In this document: piece after piece, positions 52,655 through 64,000 of the stretch | Layout of the letters: each line of letters begins with the position of its first letter | How positions within the stretch are numbered: position 1 is the first letter of the stretch | Source of the DNA: Vermamoeba vermiformis | Lineage: Eukaryota > Tubulinea > Echinamoebida | Length of the DNA stretch: 64,000 nt | NCBI GenBank assembly: GCA_045837725.1 | Contig: JBEWZL010000012.1 | Coordinates: 124,001-188,000, forward strand | Direction of reading: 5' to 3' | Position numbers and translations under genes: made by a program | The notes under the pieces: model-generated | Database searches by the model: none | The model's input: the letters and a program-made list of their open reading frames with translations, nothing else | Told to the model about the DNA's origin: nothing

Positions 52655-55600
52655 ATGCGCCGTTTTTTATTTTTGGCTCTATTTATTACACTGGCCTTCG
52701 GTCAAAGTAAGTAATTAACGCATATATTGGTAGTATACAACGAACTGTATGCTATTTTCATTCACCTTATTGAAGGTAGTACTAATAAATTTTTTTTGCT
52801 AGCTATCGTGTCGTGGAACAGCCAAGGTAAGTTAATAATTGCTTAATTCAAATATTATACTCGAGGGAAAACACAATTTAAAAGAATTTAATAATGGAGA
52901 TTCACTTTAATGAAAATGACTGATTTTGCCGCGGTTCGCCACTCAAACCGTTGCAGATGTGACCAAATACATTACACACTTACGCGCAAATATACAATCA
53001 AGGCGATGCGCGATCACTTGTCACAAAAGAAATTAGAGAATCTTGTAATTTAATTTTATTTGACACGTGAAATTCCCAGCGTATTATTGCGTGTAACGAT
53101 TTTCTTTTGCAGGCACAGACCACCTTGTAACTAACACTGCGAATTGGTTTGGCGCCGGTATTCCTGGTGTAACCTCAGTGCCACTCTTCTCCGAAACGTA
53201 AGTCATACCTCCTTGAATCTGATTTGGTAACTAACTAAATCCGGCGCAGAACGGGCATCGTCGAGTTTCCACAAGGATACAATGCAAAATGGGCGTCTGT
53301 AGATTATTCCACAGGCTCGAATATGACATTATTGATGCACCCGAACTCATCTCTCAGTTTCGCTGGAACTTATAGTAAGTGCACTCCGTAAATGCTCAAT
53401 TTTGCATTTTTGTTTCATTTTTACCTAAGTCGGTTTTTGAAATTACCTAATTCATATTTATTGAACCGCGTACTTCGATCTGCGCCCAAACGAAGCGAGC
53501 CAAGTTCTTACGCTCGATTTCGCAAGGAATTTTATCCTGACTTTATATAAATGAAGCAATTTGTACGATTCTAATATTGCTCTTTAGCTGGTTTTATGAC
53601 TGGGCAGTGGAAATTGGATGCGACAGGTCCGGTGATTGTGGACATCACCAAACTACAGAATGGTGATCAATTCTTGATCCTTAACCTTGCTGAAGGTAAT
53701 GTATCTTAATTAGGAGATTTTAAGCCTTACAATAATTCTGGATCACGAAAGTGGCGCAATACCTGATAACTGCTCTTTTATCTAATCTATTATTTTAAGT
53801 CTCCATCCAAGATAATACCGCTACTGTATATTCCTTTGGTCCAATAAGAGCGAAAACTAATTTCAAGTTTGGGTAGGCATCGCGTTCCTTAACATGAATT
53901 GAAACAAAATTTTACTAAAAAAGGAAATCTAATTAATTATTTTAATTTTAGCGCTGGTACTTCCCCCGAGTTTATTTGGCACACGGACTTCCGTTACAAG
54001 ACTCCTGCTAACGTTACGCTCCCCGCTGAAGCGACTTGGACCATTGGCGATGTAGTTGTTCAAGCACCCGCATCTGGATTTGCTTCCGTGAATATCCTTG
54101 CCCTCCCGCTCGGCACTAGACAATTTGGCAAGACCTGCACGGCAAGCTGTACAGTATACGAAGATTGCTGCATTATGAACGCTACACTCAGGTAAGTTTT
54201 CAATGCCCGATCTGCTCTTCAAAGCTTAACTTTTCTATGAAGTGGTGTCACTACTATCAACGGCCAATTCCAGTTCTTGTACGACACAAGTGAAATTCGC
54301 ATCAACTTCGGCTCTTCAAACACGGCCAATGTCGTGCTCAACAAGAATTTGATCTTCCAATCAGCCTCGGTCTCTTTGGACGGCACTTGGCAGATTGACC
54401 CAAGCGCCTCTATTTCGGCGACCGCCCTGGCCATCGCCCCTCTCGGAACTACAGCTACACGCGCAGAGTTCCTTGGCACGATCACTGGTGGAACTGTGAG
54501 CTTGAATGGTTACGACCAGTTGCTCTTTCAGTCGACTGTAGATCTGGCTACCAACGTGCAATTCACCGGCAATCAAGTTGATTTTTACGGCACTGAGCTC
54601 TCCGCAGCTTCGTTGGAGCTCACTGCCTCGACTATGGCTACGCACCTCGATGAAACAAACGTCAACATTGGCAGTTTGACCATCATGACTGACATGACTT
54701 TGACTCAAGGATTTGTTCGTGCTGGTACTTTGAAGGGCTCAGGACAAACCTTTTACGTGTCTTCTGGTATGTGCTGTCAACTAGACATATCTTTAATTGA
54801 ATTGCTATCGCTTGAATTAGAATGACATTTTTGACATGTCGCGCGGGCATATCTTTAATACTTTAATTTATAGGTGCATCTTTAACGGTCGATACATTTG
54901 CAACTGCCCCCAGCATTGTTTTGGAGTCATTTTCTTCTATTTTGGCTATTACTTCACCAGACTACTCCTTTGATCCGTTGAATTCCGTTTCAGGCTCAGT
55001 TTCGCTGCTTTTAGTTAGCAACAACAAGTAAGTCCACGAGCTCGCCTTATATATGGTCAATACTAAATATTATGGTTTAGTTTCGTTGGTGAAAACGTGC
55101 CCGGAAACTTCCCGTTGAGAATTGGTGAGGACGCGACCTTGACTTACGCGAGCTCTTCAGTTAGTCGCCAACTTGAGATGTACGGAGGCACTTTGAAATT
55201 TAGTGCTCCAACCGTTACTCTCGACCACCTCATTGCCAAGTTCAGAAGCAATGCTACAATTTCAGGCAGCGTTATTAACGTGAGCTCCATGGAGATGTAA
55301 GTCGGCGTCAAGTGCACCTTGCGCACCACCTTGCTAACTTTCCTTGCAGTGTTGCCTCGAGGATTGTCAACAAGGTGCTCGTCATTGACACCAACACGAG
55401 ACTTAACATTGTTGGATCGCTTAACGTGTCTATTCCGACCGGATCTGTTGCCACACTTTCGGGAGGTAAGTCCGACCGGATCTAGAAGATATAGTTCCAA
55501 TTTTTAACGGTTGTAATAGCTGGCATATTGGACGCTTCGCAAGGATCAATTGAAGTGTGGTCAGGCAAGCTGATTATTCAAACTGATTTTGTCGGCTCCG

Positions 55601-58600
55601 TGACTGTTCGTGGCGGTTCTGTCGAGTTCCAAAAGTTGACTGACTCGACTTTCCACAACGTGACCTCAGTCGTCATGAACGGCGGTAACGTCGAATCTAC
55701 TCTCTCGGCGTACACCTTGCCAGTCTTGCAATGGAAGTCTGGTTCTATCAAAGCTACGAAGACTTTGACCATTGAACGATTGGTGATTTCGGGCACTGAC
55801 ACCAAGGCCATTGCCGATGGATCTGTGTTGAACATTTCTTCTATTGATATTTCCGACTCAACTGGCTTCGATGCTCCGAACACAGTCACTATTAACAACA
55901 TTGGCGAGTTCTATTTACCTACTGTAAGTCTTGACAAACGGATGTTGGATTTGGCTTCGTACTGACTTTCCTGTAGGGCATTTCTTTGAACGGTGGTCAA
56001 GCTAGATTCAACAACTATGGCTCAGTCACGATCTCGCAAGGTGCTTCGTTCACTTGCAGCAACTACTTGAATTCTCAAACGGCTCAATCCGGGTCTACCT
56101 TCGCTCGTCGATCTGTGGCCCAATCAGCCGGCGGCAGTGCTGTTACTATTATGAACGGCGGCACACTATCGGGAACCGTAACCAACTCTGGTTTCTTCCA
56201 AGCTACGGGCATTATAACCGGAGATTTTAGAAACCTTGGCCAGATTTACGTTGGCAACTTCTCTCAGAACAGCGTGGGCTTATTGAGACAACTCAATATT
56301 TCTGGCACCTTCGACAACACTGCAACCGTTACCATTACACCGGTAGTAACTTTGAAAATCGGTAAGTTTTATTTTAGTTGCCCTAAATTAGCGAATTACA
56401 ACGGGATCCTGCTGGAGCCAAAAAAAGCCGACAATGGTTTTAAATCCGGATTAATTAGCTAATTACATAATTTTAAACTTTTAAAACACAAAATACTTTA
56501 AAATTCTGTTCACTAATTTACATCTTTTGGATTCAGCCGGAACCACGATTGCGGATACGGATGTGCTTCAAGCCAATGTGATGAGCTTGGGCGGCATGCT
56601 CAACTTGAACTTCACCTTCTCGACCAAGACAGTAGACGTATTGACCTCTTGGTTCGTGATTGCAACTCCTTGTAAGTGCTATTTTTGATCAATCGCGTGT
56701 CAAAAAAATGTCAAATTGTTTTCGGCTTTATTTTCACTGAAAACGAATCAATCCCGCAATTGCATCAATACCATTAGCTTATTCATCGATAATGTTACAT
56801 TAATGATGGTACTAATTAATTCGTTTAGCTTACACCAGCCAATTCACTACGGTTGCCGCCGATACTTTTGAAGGCCAAGGCCGCTTAGTCTACACATCCA
56901 CTGGTGCTCAATGGGAGTTTGTTGGTAAGTAGTACTATAAGGCACATTAAATATATTGATTCAGCATTTCTATACTTGCCGACACAGATCTCGTAACACG
57001 TGGCAAGATATTTCGGCACGGAAGCGGAATACTCTTGCCCCGGGTTATTTTCATGAACGGAGATTTAATACGATCTATTTTTATAGGCTGCCATAACGAG
57101 AAGGTTAGCTGTACCTCGTGCATCAAGCAAACCGGAACTTCATTCCCGAACGGATGTGACTGGTGTAAAACTGCGGGAGTGTGTCGTGCTGCGGGTACTT
57201 GTGGCAGCTCTGACGCCATTGACGTGATTACGACCTCAGAAGAGGTAAGCGAATTATTGCGACACGTGATCAGATCCAGATCGGGACCACTAACAGTTCA
57301 CAATTTAGAATCAATGCCCTGATGCCCCCGAGAACAAACTGCTGTACCTCTTGTTCATCCCCGGCGCCCTCGTGCTCGGCGGTGGTATTGTCGTCTTAGT
57401 CGTGTTCTTGAAGCGAAGAAACAGAGTCGGTGGTAACGCGGATGCCGTCTTGTTGAAGAAAAAACCAGGCCCACCTGAGTTCTTGCCCATCGCTTTCGGT
57501 CCTAGCATGATGGAGTCCAAGTTGAGCAAGAAGGACAAAGATCTTGTGCCTGCTTTGGAGCGCTTGAAAGATGTACGTAGTGCCCACAACCCCGCGTCAC
57601 ACGAGCATTTGCTAACATGTTTTTTCACTAGCTTTTGCTCGAAGAGAACATGGAAGTCGTTATGGCCATCACCGACAACGATGTGATCAAGGCTGTAGAT
57701 CTCGACAAGGTGTGCCAAGCCTTGACTTACGTCTTCGAGTCTGTTGGTCGGTACCCTCACCTCTTGAACGCGCTTGTTGACCGTGAAGTCGAACAACACC
57801 ACAGCGACGAAGGTAAGCGATTAGATGAATGTTTTAACTGTTAGAATATCCCGCTGATCCATTGCTCACAGCGAGTCTTTTGCGTGGTAATACTGTCGCC
57901 ACCATCAGCTGGAAGTTCTACAGCAAGTTGGTCGGATTGGAGTACTTGTGGAACACTCTCAGCGACGCTATCTATTTGCTCGTCGAAAAGACCTCAGCTG
58001 GTGAAATCTCAACTGAAGTAAGTCATCTCGCAATCTCGATCTTGTTGACACGTGTCACTTTTTTTGAGACTGATGACTAACTTGTGTGTTTGTTCAGATG
58101 GATCCAGTACTTTTGGGAGAAGAAGAAGACGTCAAAGTCAACAAATACCAACTGATGTTAACAGCGCAACAGATCTTGTCTAAGATTGTCAAGTCCGTTG
58201 AGCACGTGCCTCTACCTATGAAGTTCATCTGCCATCACTTGCAAGAGCGTGTCATGGCCAAGTACCCTTCGATGCGCTACACTAGTGTTGGTGGCTTCAT
58301 TTTCTTGCGATTCTTGAACCCTGCAATCAACTTGCCTGAAGCATACGGTTTGACAAGAAGTAAGCAATCGCACACAAAACAAATATCTTTGACGCGTGAA
58401 CATTTTTTGATATCATTTTAACGTCATTTTATTTGCTCGTTTTTGATTGTTTTTTTTTATTTGAATGGATGACTAACGAGTGTTTTTTTTCACTTTTGTT
58501 CAGAGGTTCCCAGCAAAGAAGCACGAAGAGTCTTCGTTCTGTTGACCAAGACCCTGCAGTCACTCGCTAACGGCATCAAGCTCGGAGGCAAAGAACAACA

Positions 58601-59042
58601 CATGGCCAAGCTGAATGACTTTATCGATGAGAATCAGAACGAGATCAATCAGTTCTTCGATGATTGCGCGGTACGTACTTGGCGAGCACTTTCATACGTT
58701 CTATATTACTCGATACTAACGATTTATCGATTAGATCCTCCCCGAAGGCAGCTCCGAGGCTGATCTTAAGCCCATTGAAATCCCACATTACATCATGTTG
58801 GTCTGCATGGCCGAGATCCACCGTCACATCCACTACTCGATCCAACGAATTAAAGAAAAGCTTTCAAAGGTACGCAGCATAGAAAATTACATCGCTAGTA
58901 GTACTATATATTAATGTGTTAATTATAGGAAAAAATGGATCAGTTGACTGGTATAATGAACGAGATCGGAGGACCCATCAAGATCGAGAACGCAAGCTCT
59001 AAAGACAGCAAAATTGATCCTTTATTGGTTGGTCTTAAATAA
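52655..59042 (+). CDS. Plexin-like receptor: signal peptide, beta-rich ectodomain, PSI, TM, RasGAP (paralogue 2)
   Basis: Inverted paralogue of the gene at 43276-49774. From ATG 52655 (MRRFLFLALFITLAFGQ signal peptide) to TAA 59042, more than 20 exons. The ectodomain is again repetitive and beta-rich (ASLTVDTFATAPSIVLESF, GSLNVSIPTGSVATLSG, GSIEVWSGKLIIQTDFVGSV, GTLSGTVTNSGFFQATGIIT) with Cys cluster CTASCTVYEDCCIMN. PSI about 57086-57215: GCHNEKVSCTSCIKQTG and CDWCKTAGVCRAAGTC. TM YLLFIPGALVLGGGIVVLVV with KRRNRVGG. RasGAP: ASLLRGNTVATISWKFYSKL (arginine finger), EYLWNTLSDAIYLLVEKTSA, GGFIFLRFLNPAINLPE, TLQSLANGIKLGGKEQHMAK. The cytoplasmic tail ends in GGPIKIENAS... The ectodomain is clearly more diverged from paralogue 1 than the GAP domain, as expected if they recognise different ligands. 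Confidence 0.85.
57910..58150 (+). repeat. Second near-identical segment of paralogue 2
   Basis: Counterpart of 44140-44375 (inverted). Includes an intron of about 78 nt that matches nearly base for base and carries tgacacgtgtca; the other copy has one changed base in that palindrome. Confidence 0.75.
58046..58057. repeat. tgacacgtgtca palindrome (receptor 2 intron)
   Basis: Perfect copy in an intron of receptor paralogue 2; the matching intron of paralogue 1 has a one-base variant (tgacccgtgtca on the plus strand near 44224). Confidence 0.9.
58290..58680 (+). repeat. Arm 2 of near-identical inverted GAP segment (with intron)
   Basis: Counterpart of 43544-43933 on the other strand. The exon after the intron is identical over more than 100 bases, and identity stops sharply just after the donor gtacgtact. 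Confidence 0.85.
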
Positions 59043-59355
59043 GGTCGTATTGAGACTACCAACATATGTACAGAATTATATATAGATTTCTTTTTGTCGG
59101 CGACAGTTTGGATCGGACGCCTCAAATCCGGTCCAATTTTCCAAGACTGTTAATGTAATATAGCTTATATAAATATCATAATCCATAATAGGCTAGAGCA
59201 ACTTATTATTAGTCTTGTGTTTGCGATATAGTGAAGTTGTAGTGCAGATCTACCAGGGCGATTTACCCTGGCACATCTGTGTTCGCCCTGCACGAGACCG
59301 AGCAATCCACGCACTTACTATTATCATTTTTTATTATTACAGCAACACTACAATC
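59043..59355 (+). other. Intergenic: receptor 3' flank and FKBP promoter
   Basis: About 310 nt. No gene recognised; a plus-strand frame reaching into the next gene starts at 59215, but the family start is the ATG at 59356. Confidence 0.5.
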
Positions 59356-60362
59356 ATGTCGCAAATGAAGTGTGCGATCTGCGGCTCCCGAGGCGATCTT
59401 AAGCAGTGCTCGGGTTGCAAGAGCTTCTTTTACTGCGGTGTCGATCACCAAAAGGGTAAGTAAAGAGGACATATAAATATGTGATTATATTGTTAGAAAC
59501 AGCCAATATTGATTAATTTTAATGCGAGTAAGAGATTTGATCAAATTTTTTAATTAATCAAAATTATTATAGAGCACTGGGCTACTCACAAGGACCTTTG
59601 CAAGAAGATCCAAGAAGCCTTGAAGAAGGTAAAATAATTATTTAAAACTGAGAAAATGACAAAAATATTTTTAATCACGCGATCTGCCTTTGCGAAGCTG
59701 CTTGAATCTGTTTACAGCATCGATAATAATAGTACTAATATGTGTATTACTTGTAGGGTTTCCACAAGGAAATTGTCACCAAGGGTAACGAAACAACTTA
59801 TCCTAAAAAGGGATCGAAGGTGACAGTTCACTACACCGGCACTGTAAGCATTAAAAATCGATAGTATAAGCAGATACATATCTTAATACTCCTTATATAG
59901 TTGGTTAACGGCAAGAAGTTCGATTCTTCTCGCGATCGCGATGAGCCTTTCAGTTTCCGCGCTGGTGCTCAAGAAGTCATCAGAGGTCCGTAAATCGATT
60001 TAAAAATTAATATTATTATAAAATTAATGTATATTATCAGGTTGGGACGAAGGTGTTCCTACTATGAGCGTTGGTGAGAGAGCTACTTTCTACTTGGCTC
60101 CTTCGTAAGTCAAAAAAGGCCATTTTGAGCCTTTAAATTAATCTCTAACGTTAATATAATATTATAGTTATGCTTATGGCGCTGATGGTGCACCCCCAGA
60201 GTGAGTCCTAACAATAGATCTAACCTGCTAATTACTTTCGGTTTTTGACCGGCAAATTTCTTATTTTTGGGGGTCAAATTTCAGCTTTAACTAACTGTAA
60301 TTAACAGGATTCCTCCTAACGCTGTTTTGATCTTCGATGTTGAGTTGTTGAAGACCACTTAA
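59356..60362 (+). CDS. MYND zinc finger fused to FKBP-type peptidyl-prolyl isomerase
   Basis: About 165 residues from 7 exons. The N-terminal MYND finger reads [18 protein letters not shown], then [20 protein letters not shown], with the CxxC, CxxC and final H/C spacing. The C-terminal FKBP domain has [57 protein letters not shown], and the end [17 protein letters not shown]. All FKBP12 active-site aromatic and acidic positions (Y in HYTG, D in FDSS, W in GWDEG, Y in YAYG, F in IFDVELL) are kept, so it should be an active FK506-binding prolyl isomerase. MYND fingers usually bind proline-rich partners. I do not know this exact fusion as a common architecture. Confidence 0.93.
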
Positions 60363-60431
60363 ACGAGCTGGATCTGGACGCACAACAGAATATGATGATA
60401 ATTTATTAGTGCTACATGGCAATAAAACAAA

Positions 60432-63400
60432 TTAGTCCCAATTGATTTCAACGTTGTTATTCGAAGGGCCTAGAGTCATCATAACGTTCTCCATCAACGA
60501 ATCAATGTCTTCGATCTCATTCGTCAGATCGAAAGTAGTCTTATTCGGATCTCTGAACGCCGAGTTCTTTTGCTTACTTCCAGCCTATATTACGGTATGT
60601 TAGTATATATGATAGCTGTATGATGCCATATCAATAACATACGTTAACGGTGAGATCCAGCTCAAATCGTGGATCAACTTCATCTTTCAGATCCGCCGAC
60701 AAATCATCGAGCTTGATGACTTCAGTATACACGTTTCCACTCTCTATATAGTTCAAGTGATTAGGAAGACGAGTGATAGAAAGTTACAGTATTAACGTAC
60801 CATCAACAATCGATGACTTTCTGTGCGAGGTCGGTGAAGTGACAGGTGAGCTCGTGTTCGAGCCAAGAGACGGAGCTGAAGTTGCTTTCAACGAGTCCAA
60901 ATTGCCACTGCCTCTACTACCCGACATGTACTTGGATGTCTGCGAGTGCATCATTAACATCTTGTGAGGGGGCAGTTTCGTGTTGCCAGGCTTCGGTGAG
61001 TTTCTGAACCTCGGAGAACCGACCGGATCTGCAACAACTTTAGGCTTGGAAGGAATTGCTATGGCGCCTGATGGCTCGTTTGGACTGCCGCGCTGACCAA
61101 TGAATGTCCGAGGACTGCCGCGCGGTGAAATTTTGGGAGAGTCAATGACAGATCCGCTGTGCTCAGGCGACTTAATGCCTTGCGGCTGACTGCGGATGAA
61201 CGAGCCCGTCTGGAACTTCGTCTCGGCTATCTGTTCCAATGACGGCGGGGTGCTGTCATCTGTCGAGTTATTCAGACTAAGGTTGTACATATCATCGTTG
61301 ACGGTGTTGTTGTTGCCGCCTATCATCAACGTTTCACCGAATTTAGTGTTGAACGTGTCCATGTACTGGTCATAGTAGTCAGCGTTGTTATAATCGACCT
61401 GTAGCTCTTCAGGTGCTTTAGGGCTCTCAAGCTGATCCAAGACATCTGCCTGACTGCCACCGTTGGCGAAGTCTTCTAATATCTTGTCCACTTCGCTCAC
61501 TGCATTGCTTAGCTTGGCCACGACATCTGAGCTGGCTGTGTTTGTCATAGTCCCGGTCAGATCTGTTGGTTTGACTGTCGGGTCAATGTTTTCAGGCTGC
61601 CCAACTTGTTCAACAACAGGCTGTTCCACTGCATCCACAACAGATTTCTGCTCTACGACTGGTTTCTCATCACGCTTGACTTGTTGTTTGTTGGCGTCAG
61701 GAACAGGAACAGGGACGGGCTTCTTCGGCATCACTTTGTCGCTAGTCTTGCGAGGCAATTGAGGAGTGCCTGGTCTCTTGGGCGCTGTTTTTGGCACGCC
61801 ACTTTTGACTCTGGCCGGTGGAGGCATTGTGAAGGCTGGTGCAGTGCCGTTTGTACGCGATGTTTTTCGTACAGGTGTAGTACTAGTATTTGCAGATGAA
61901 CCGGCGTTGCTTGTCTTTCGAGTCGGCGAACTCAAGTTTGGCGAGCTCGTTGCACCACTTGTTTTTCTCTTTGGTGTAGCACCAGTTGGTGTTGTGTTAG
62001 AGCCACTTGATGTCTTGCGAACAGGCGAGCTGTTGTTTGTTTGTGATGTGCTTGACTTTCTTGGCGGTGTGCTGCTGACTGAACTTCTGCTAGGTCTTCG
62101 GGCCGCTATAAGCATACGTTAGTCTATGTAACACTTGAAACGGCAGTCTTACGCTTAGGCACGGCTGCACCGTATTTTCGCAATACAACCAATAAAATTG
62201 CTAGTGTAAGGTTCTCATTACCAACGTACAGATCTGGTGTTCATAAACGATAAGCATAACGCACAATATTAGGTCAATCGATGATTACCTTCAGCACTGA
62301 CACCGTCAATGCGAATACCAAGAACGCGTAAGAAGCTCAAAAAGTGACCCAAATTGTCTAATTTTTGCATCATCATCTTTGGCACGCCATAGTACTTCTC
62401 CAACTTCTTCTCGGACAACACTTCCAACAACTTAATCAACGCAACGCCGTCTTGAATGTCCCCAGTCAAGTTGCGAATAGAAATGCCCCGACAAGCCAAT
62501 TGTGAATTGATCCAACTGATGACAATCTGTTTGTGCTGCTCGTGTCGTGATTTGGTTGCGTCTTCTGTCTTGTACAAGAACTACAAAGTATTAACAAGCA
62601 ATCGAAATATAACTTTTCATACCTTTCGTTGCGGCGGAGGAGACCCAGAGGGCGAGTTGGAAGTTGCCACGTTCTTTGGAACGGCCTTAGGTGGTGCTGC
62701 AAATTGAGCCGAGACAGGTCGTTGGCTGGCTGGAGGAGGCATCTTAAAGTGACCGGATTTTGCTCCACCAGGTGTCTTAGGATTGGATTTTGGAGACATC
62801 TTTGGAGCTGTTTTCGGTGACGATAGAGCCCGACTTGGTTCAGCACTAGTATTGTTTGTAGGAGATGCCGTAGCACCGGGACTAGTGATAATTTTCACGC
62901 TACTCTTGGCCGACTTGCGCAACGATGACGGTGGCGGCGGTCGTTTTGGTACAGTGTTGCCAATTCTTGGAGGAGTTGGGCCATTAATTGCGACTTGTGT
63001 ACTTTGTGCACGTGTAGGAGGCTTCGGTGCCGCCATTGTGGGCACTCGCATTGAGACTTGAGCTGAAGAGGTGCGGCTGATTCCTGGTGATATGACTTGT
63101 TTGGGCACATCTTCTTGTTGTGGCTTGTCAACGCTGGTTTGAGGCACATCTTCTTGCTGGGACAAGCCTACGTGTGGAAATTGAGCCAAGTCCGTCGGAT
63201 CAAGATCTGGTGTGAAGTCTTCGCTCTGTTGCTCCAAATTGCTGTAGAATTGGTCGTTGGAGTCTGATAGACCAGGCTCCTGATTAGCATCCATATGCGC
63301 GTACATATCCTCGTTAGATCCATTGACCTTCATGTACGTCAAGTCATACGCTGGCGTGCTCATCTCCAAGTTGTAGTCATAGCCCAAATCACTCTGATTA

Positions 63401-63850
63401 GGATCGCTCTGGACTACCGATGCATCCTTTGCCGTGTTGTAGCTAATCGTAGGATCGGGCGTAGTATTCAACGTGGGAGTACCGGTAATTTTTCGTCGGA
63501 AAATGCTTGGGGATCCAGGATCTCCGAACTTGGTCTTCGAATTTTGTGGAGAATGCGTTGTAATGCGGGTAGATATAACAGGGCCTGTAGAAGTTGGCGG
63601 CTCGACACCTGCAGCTGGCGTTGAGATTTCGGGAGTCTCTTCGACTGGATCTTCCTACGGATGGATGCACACAGTTACAATTTGCAAAATAATTAAGATT
63701 TCGTACAACTGATAAGAAAATAATTAGATGCTTACTGGTTCAGCAGGATATGGTTCGTCTACTCGTTTGAAAACAAAGCGCAAGTCGAATCCACTGTGGC
63801 GCCCCCATTTTTTATGTACATCGTATGGTTTATCAACAAGAGGACCCACT
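60432..63850 (-). CDS. Large disordered protein with single CH domain (5' end beyond window)
   Basis: Minus-strand gene whose C-terminus (…NNVEINWD, TAA at 60432) lies here; the upstream start is outside or unresolved past 63850. The last clear exon toward the start encodes VGPLVDKPYDVHKKWGRHSG and FDLRFVFKRVDEPYPAEP. Then a long Ser/Pro/Thr/Gln-rich disordered region with Pro-rich stretches (PTPPRIGNTVPKRPPPPSS). A calponin-homology domain follows in exons 62289-62581 and about 62150-62229: KQIVISWINSQLACRGISI, LTGDIQDGVALIKLLEVLS, MQKLDNLGHFLSFLRVLGI and DLYVGNENLTLAILLVVLRKY, close to an actin-binding CH1. After it come five [ST]P-x-RK-[TS]-S motifs (61860-62085) and an acidic tail (EIEDIDSLMENVMMT). 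Likely a cytoskeletal adaptor under phosphorylation control (inference). Confidence 0.8.
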
Positions 63851-64000
63851 AAATTGTGATTATTAATAAAAAGGGTCTTAGCTTTGAAATTTTGTACCGG
63901 TGTAGGGTAAATTATTTGGGAATTTTAAAACATACGGAAGGTAATTTTCAGATTATAATGCGGAATGCGGCAATTTCAATATAAATATAATACTATAATA

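Noticed and set aside
43276-59042. True plexin orthologues
   Set aside because: No Sema or IPT domain is visible and the GAP motifs are of the canonical RasGAP type, so only a plexin-like layout is claimed.

Overview
The window looks like nuclear DNA of a free-living amoeboid protist, most probably an amoebozoan. Nearly every gene is split by many short (about 50-120 nt) GT..AG introns with gtaagt-type donors and CTAAC/CTAAT-like branch sites. The repertoire is eukaryotic: ABCC transporter, CH-domain protein, F-box, BTB, FKBP and RasGAP. One gene has the ankyrin-BTB-bromodomain-NET order that I know from a Dictyostelium protein (DDB_G0293800). Base composition is moderate and introns are abundant, unlike Dictyostelium itself, so a protosteloid or other intron-rich amoebozoan fits better. 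The species assignment is inference.

Layout. 0-9 kb: glycogen phosphorylase and the ankyrin/BTB/bromodomain/NET chromatin protein (both +). 9-15 kb: a small S/N-rich protein with a KVHF motif (+), a membrane-anchored PNPO-like flavoprotein (+), a mitochondrial-type rubrerythrin (-) and a BTB protein with an apparent frameshift (-). 15.6-21.7 kb: an ABCC (MRP-type) transporter with a tRNA-Asn gene in one intron, then a phi-like GST. Both suggest xenobiotic or conjugate handling. 22.7-30.1 kb: secreted and surface proteins: two tandem GPI-type Cys-rich paralogues sharing a 5' element, a JTB-like membrane protein, an F-box protein, a secreted GH130-like enzyme and another Cys-rich GPI-type protein. 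30.4-36.4 kb: three tandem (-) genes of one family I do not recognise. 37-40 kb: mitochondrial hydroxyacid-oxoacid transhydrogenase (ADHFE1) with a 5S rRNA gene in an intron. 40.4-42.8 kb: a lysine-rich coiled-coil protein.

43.3-59 kb is the most striking region. Two inverted paralogous receptors share the order signal peptide, repetitive beta-rich ectodomain, PSI domain, single TM segment and catalytic-looking RasGAP domain. This is a plexin-like inside/outside arrangement in a non-animal. Parts of their GAP exons and introns are almost identical, suggesting gene conversion. Between them lies a secreted bacterial-type M15 D,D-peptidase with a peptidoglycan-binding domain, probably acquired laterally and plausibly used on prey bacteria. 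59.3-63.9 kb: a MYND-FKBP fusion and a large disordered CH-domain protein that runs off the window.

No CRISPR array, transposon, LTR element or virus-like element was recognised. Exon structures were spliced by eye from reading frame, consensus sites and family similarity, so exact ends may be off by a few bases, mainly at 5' exons.
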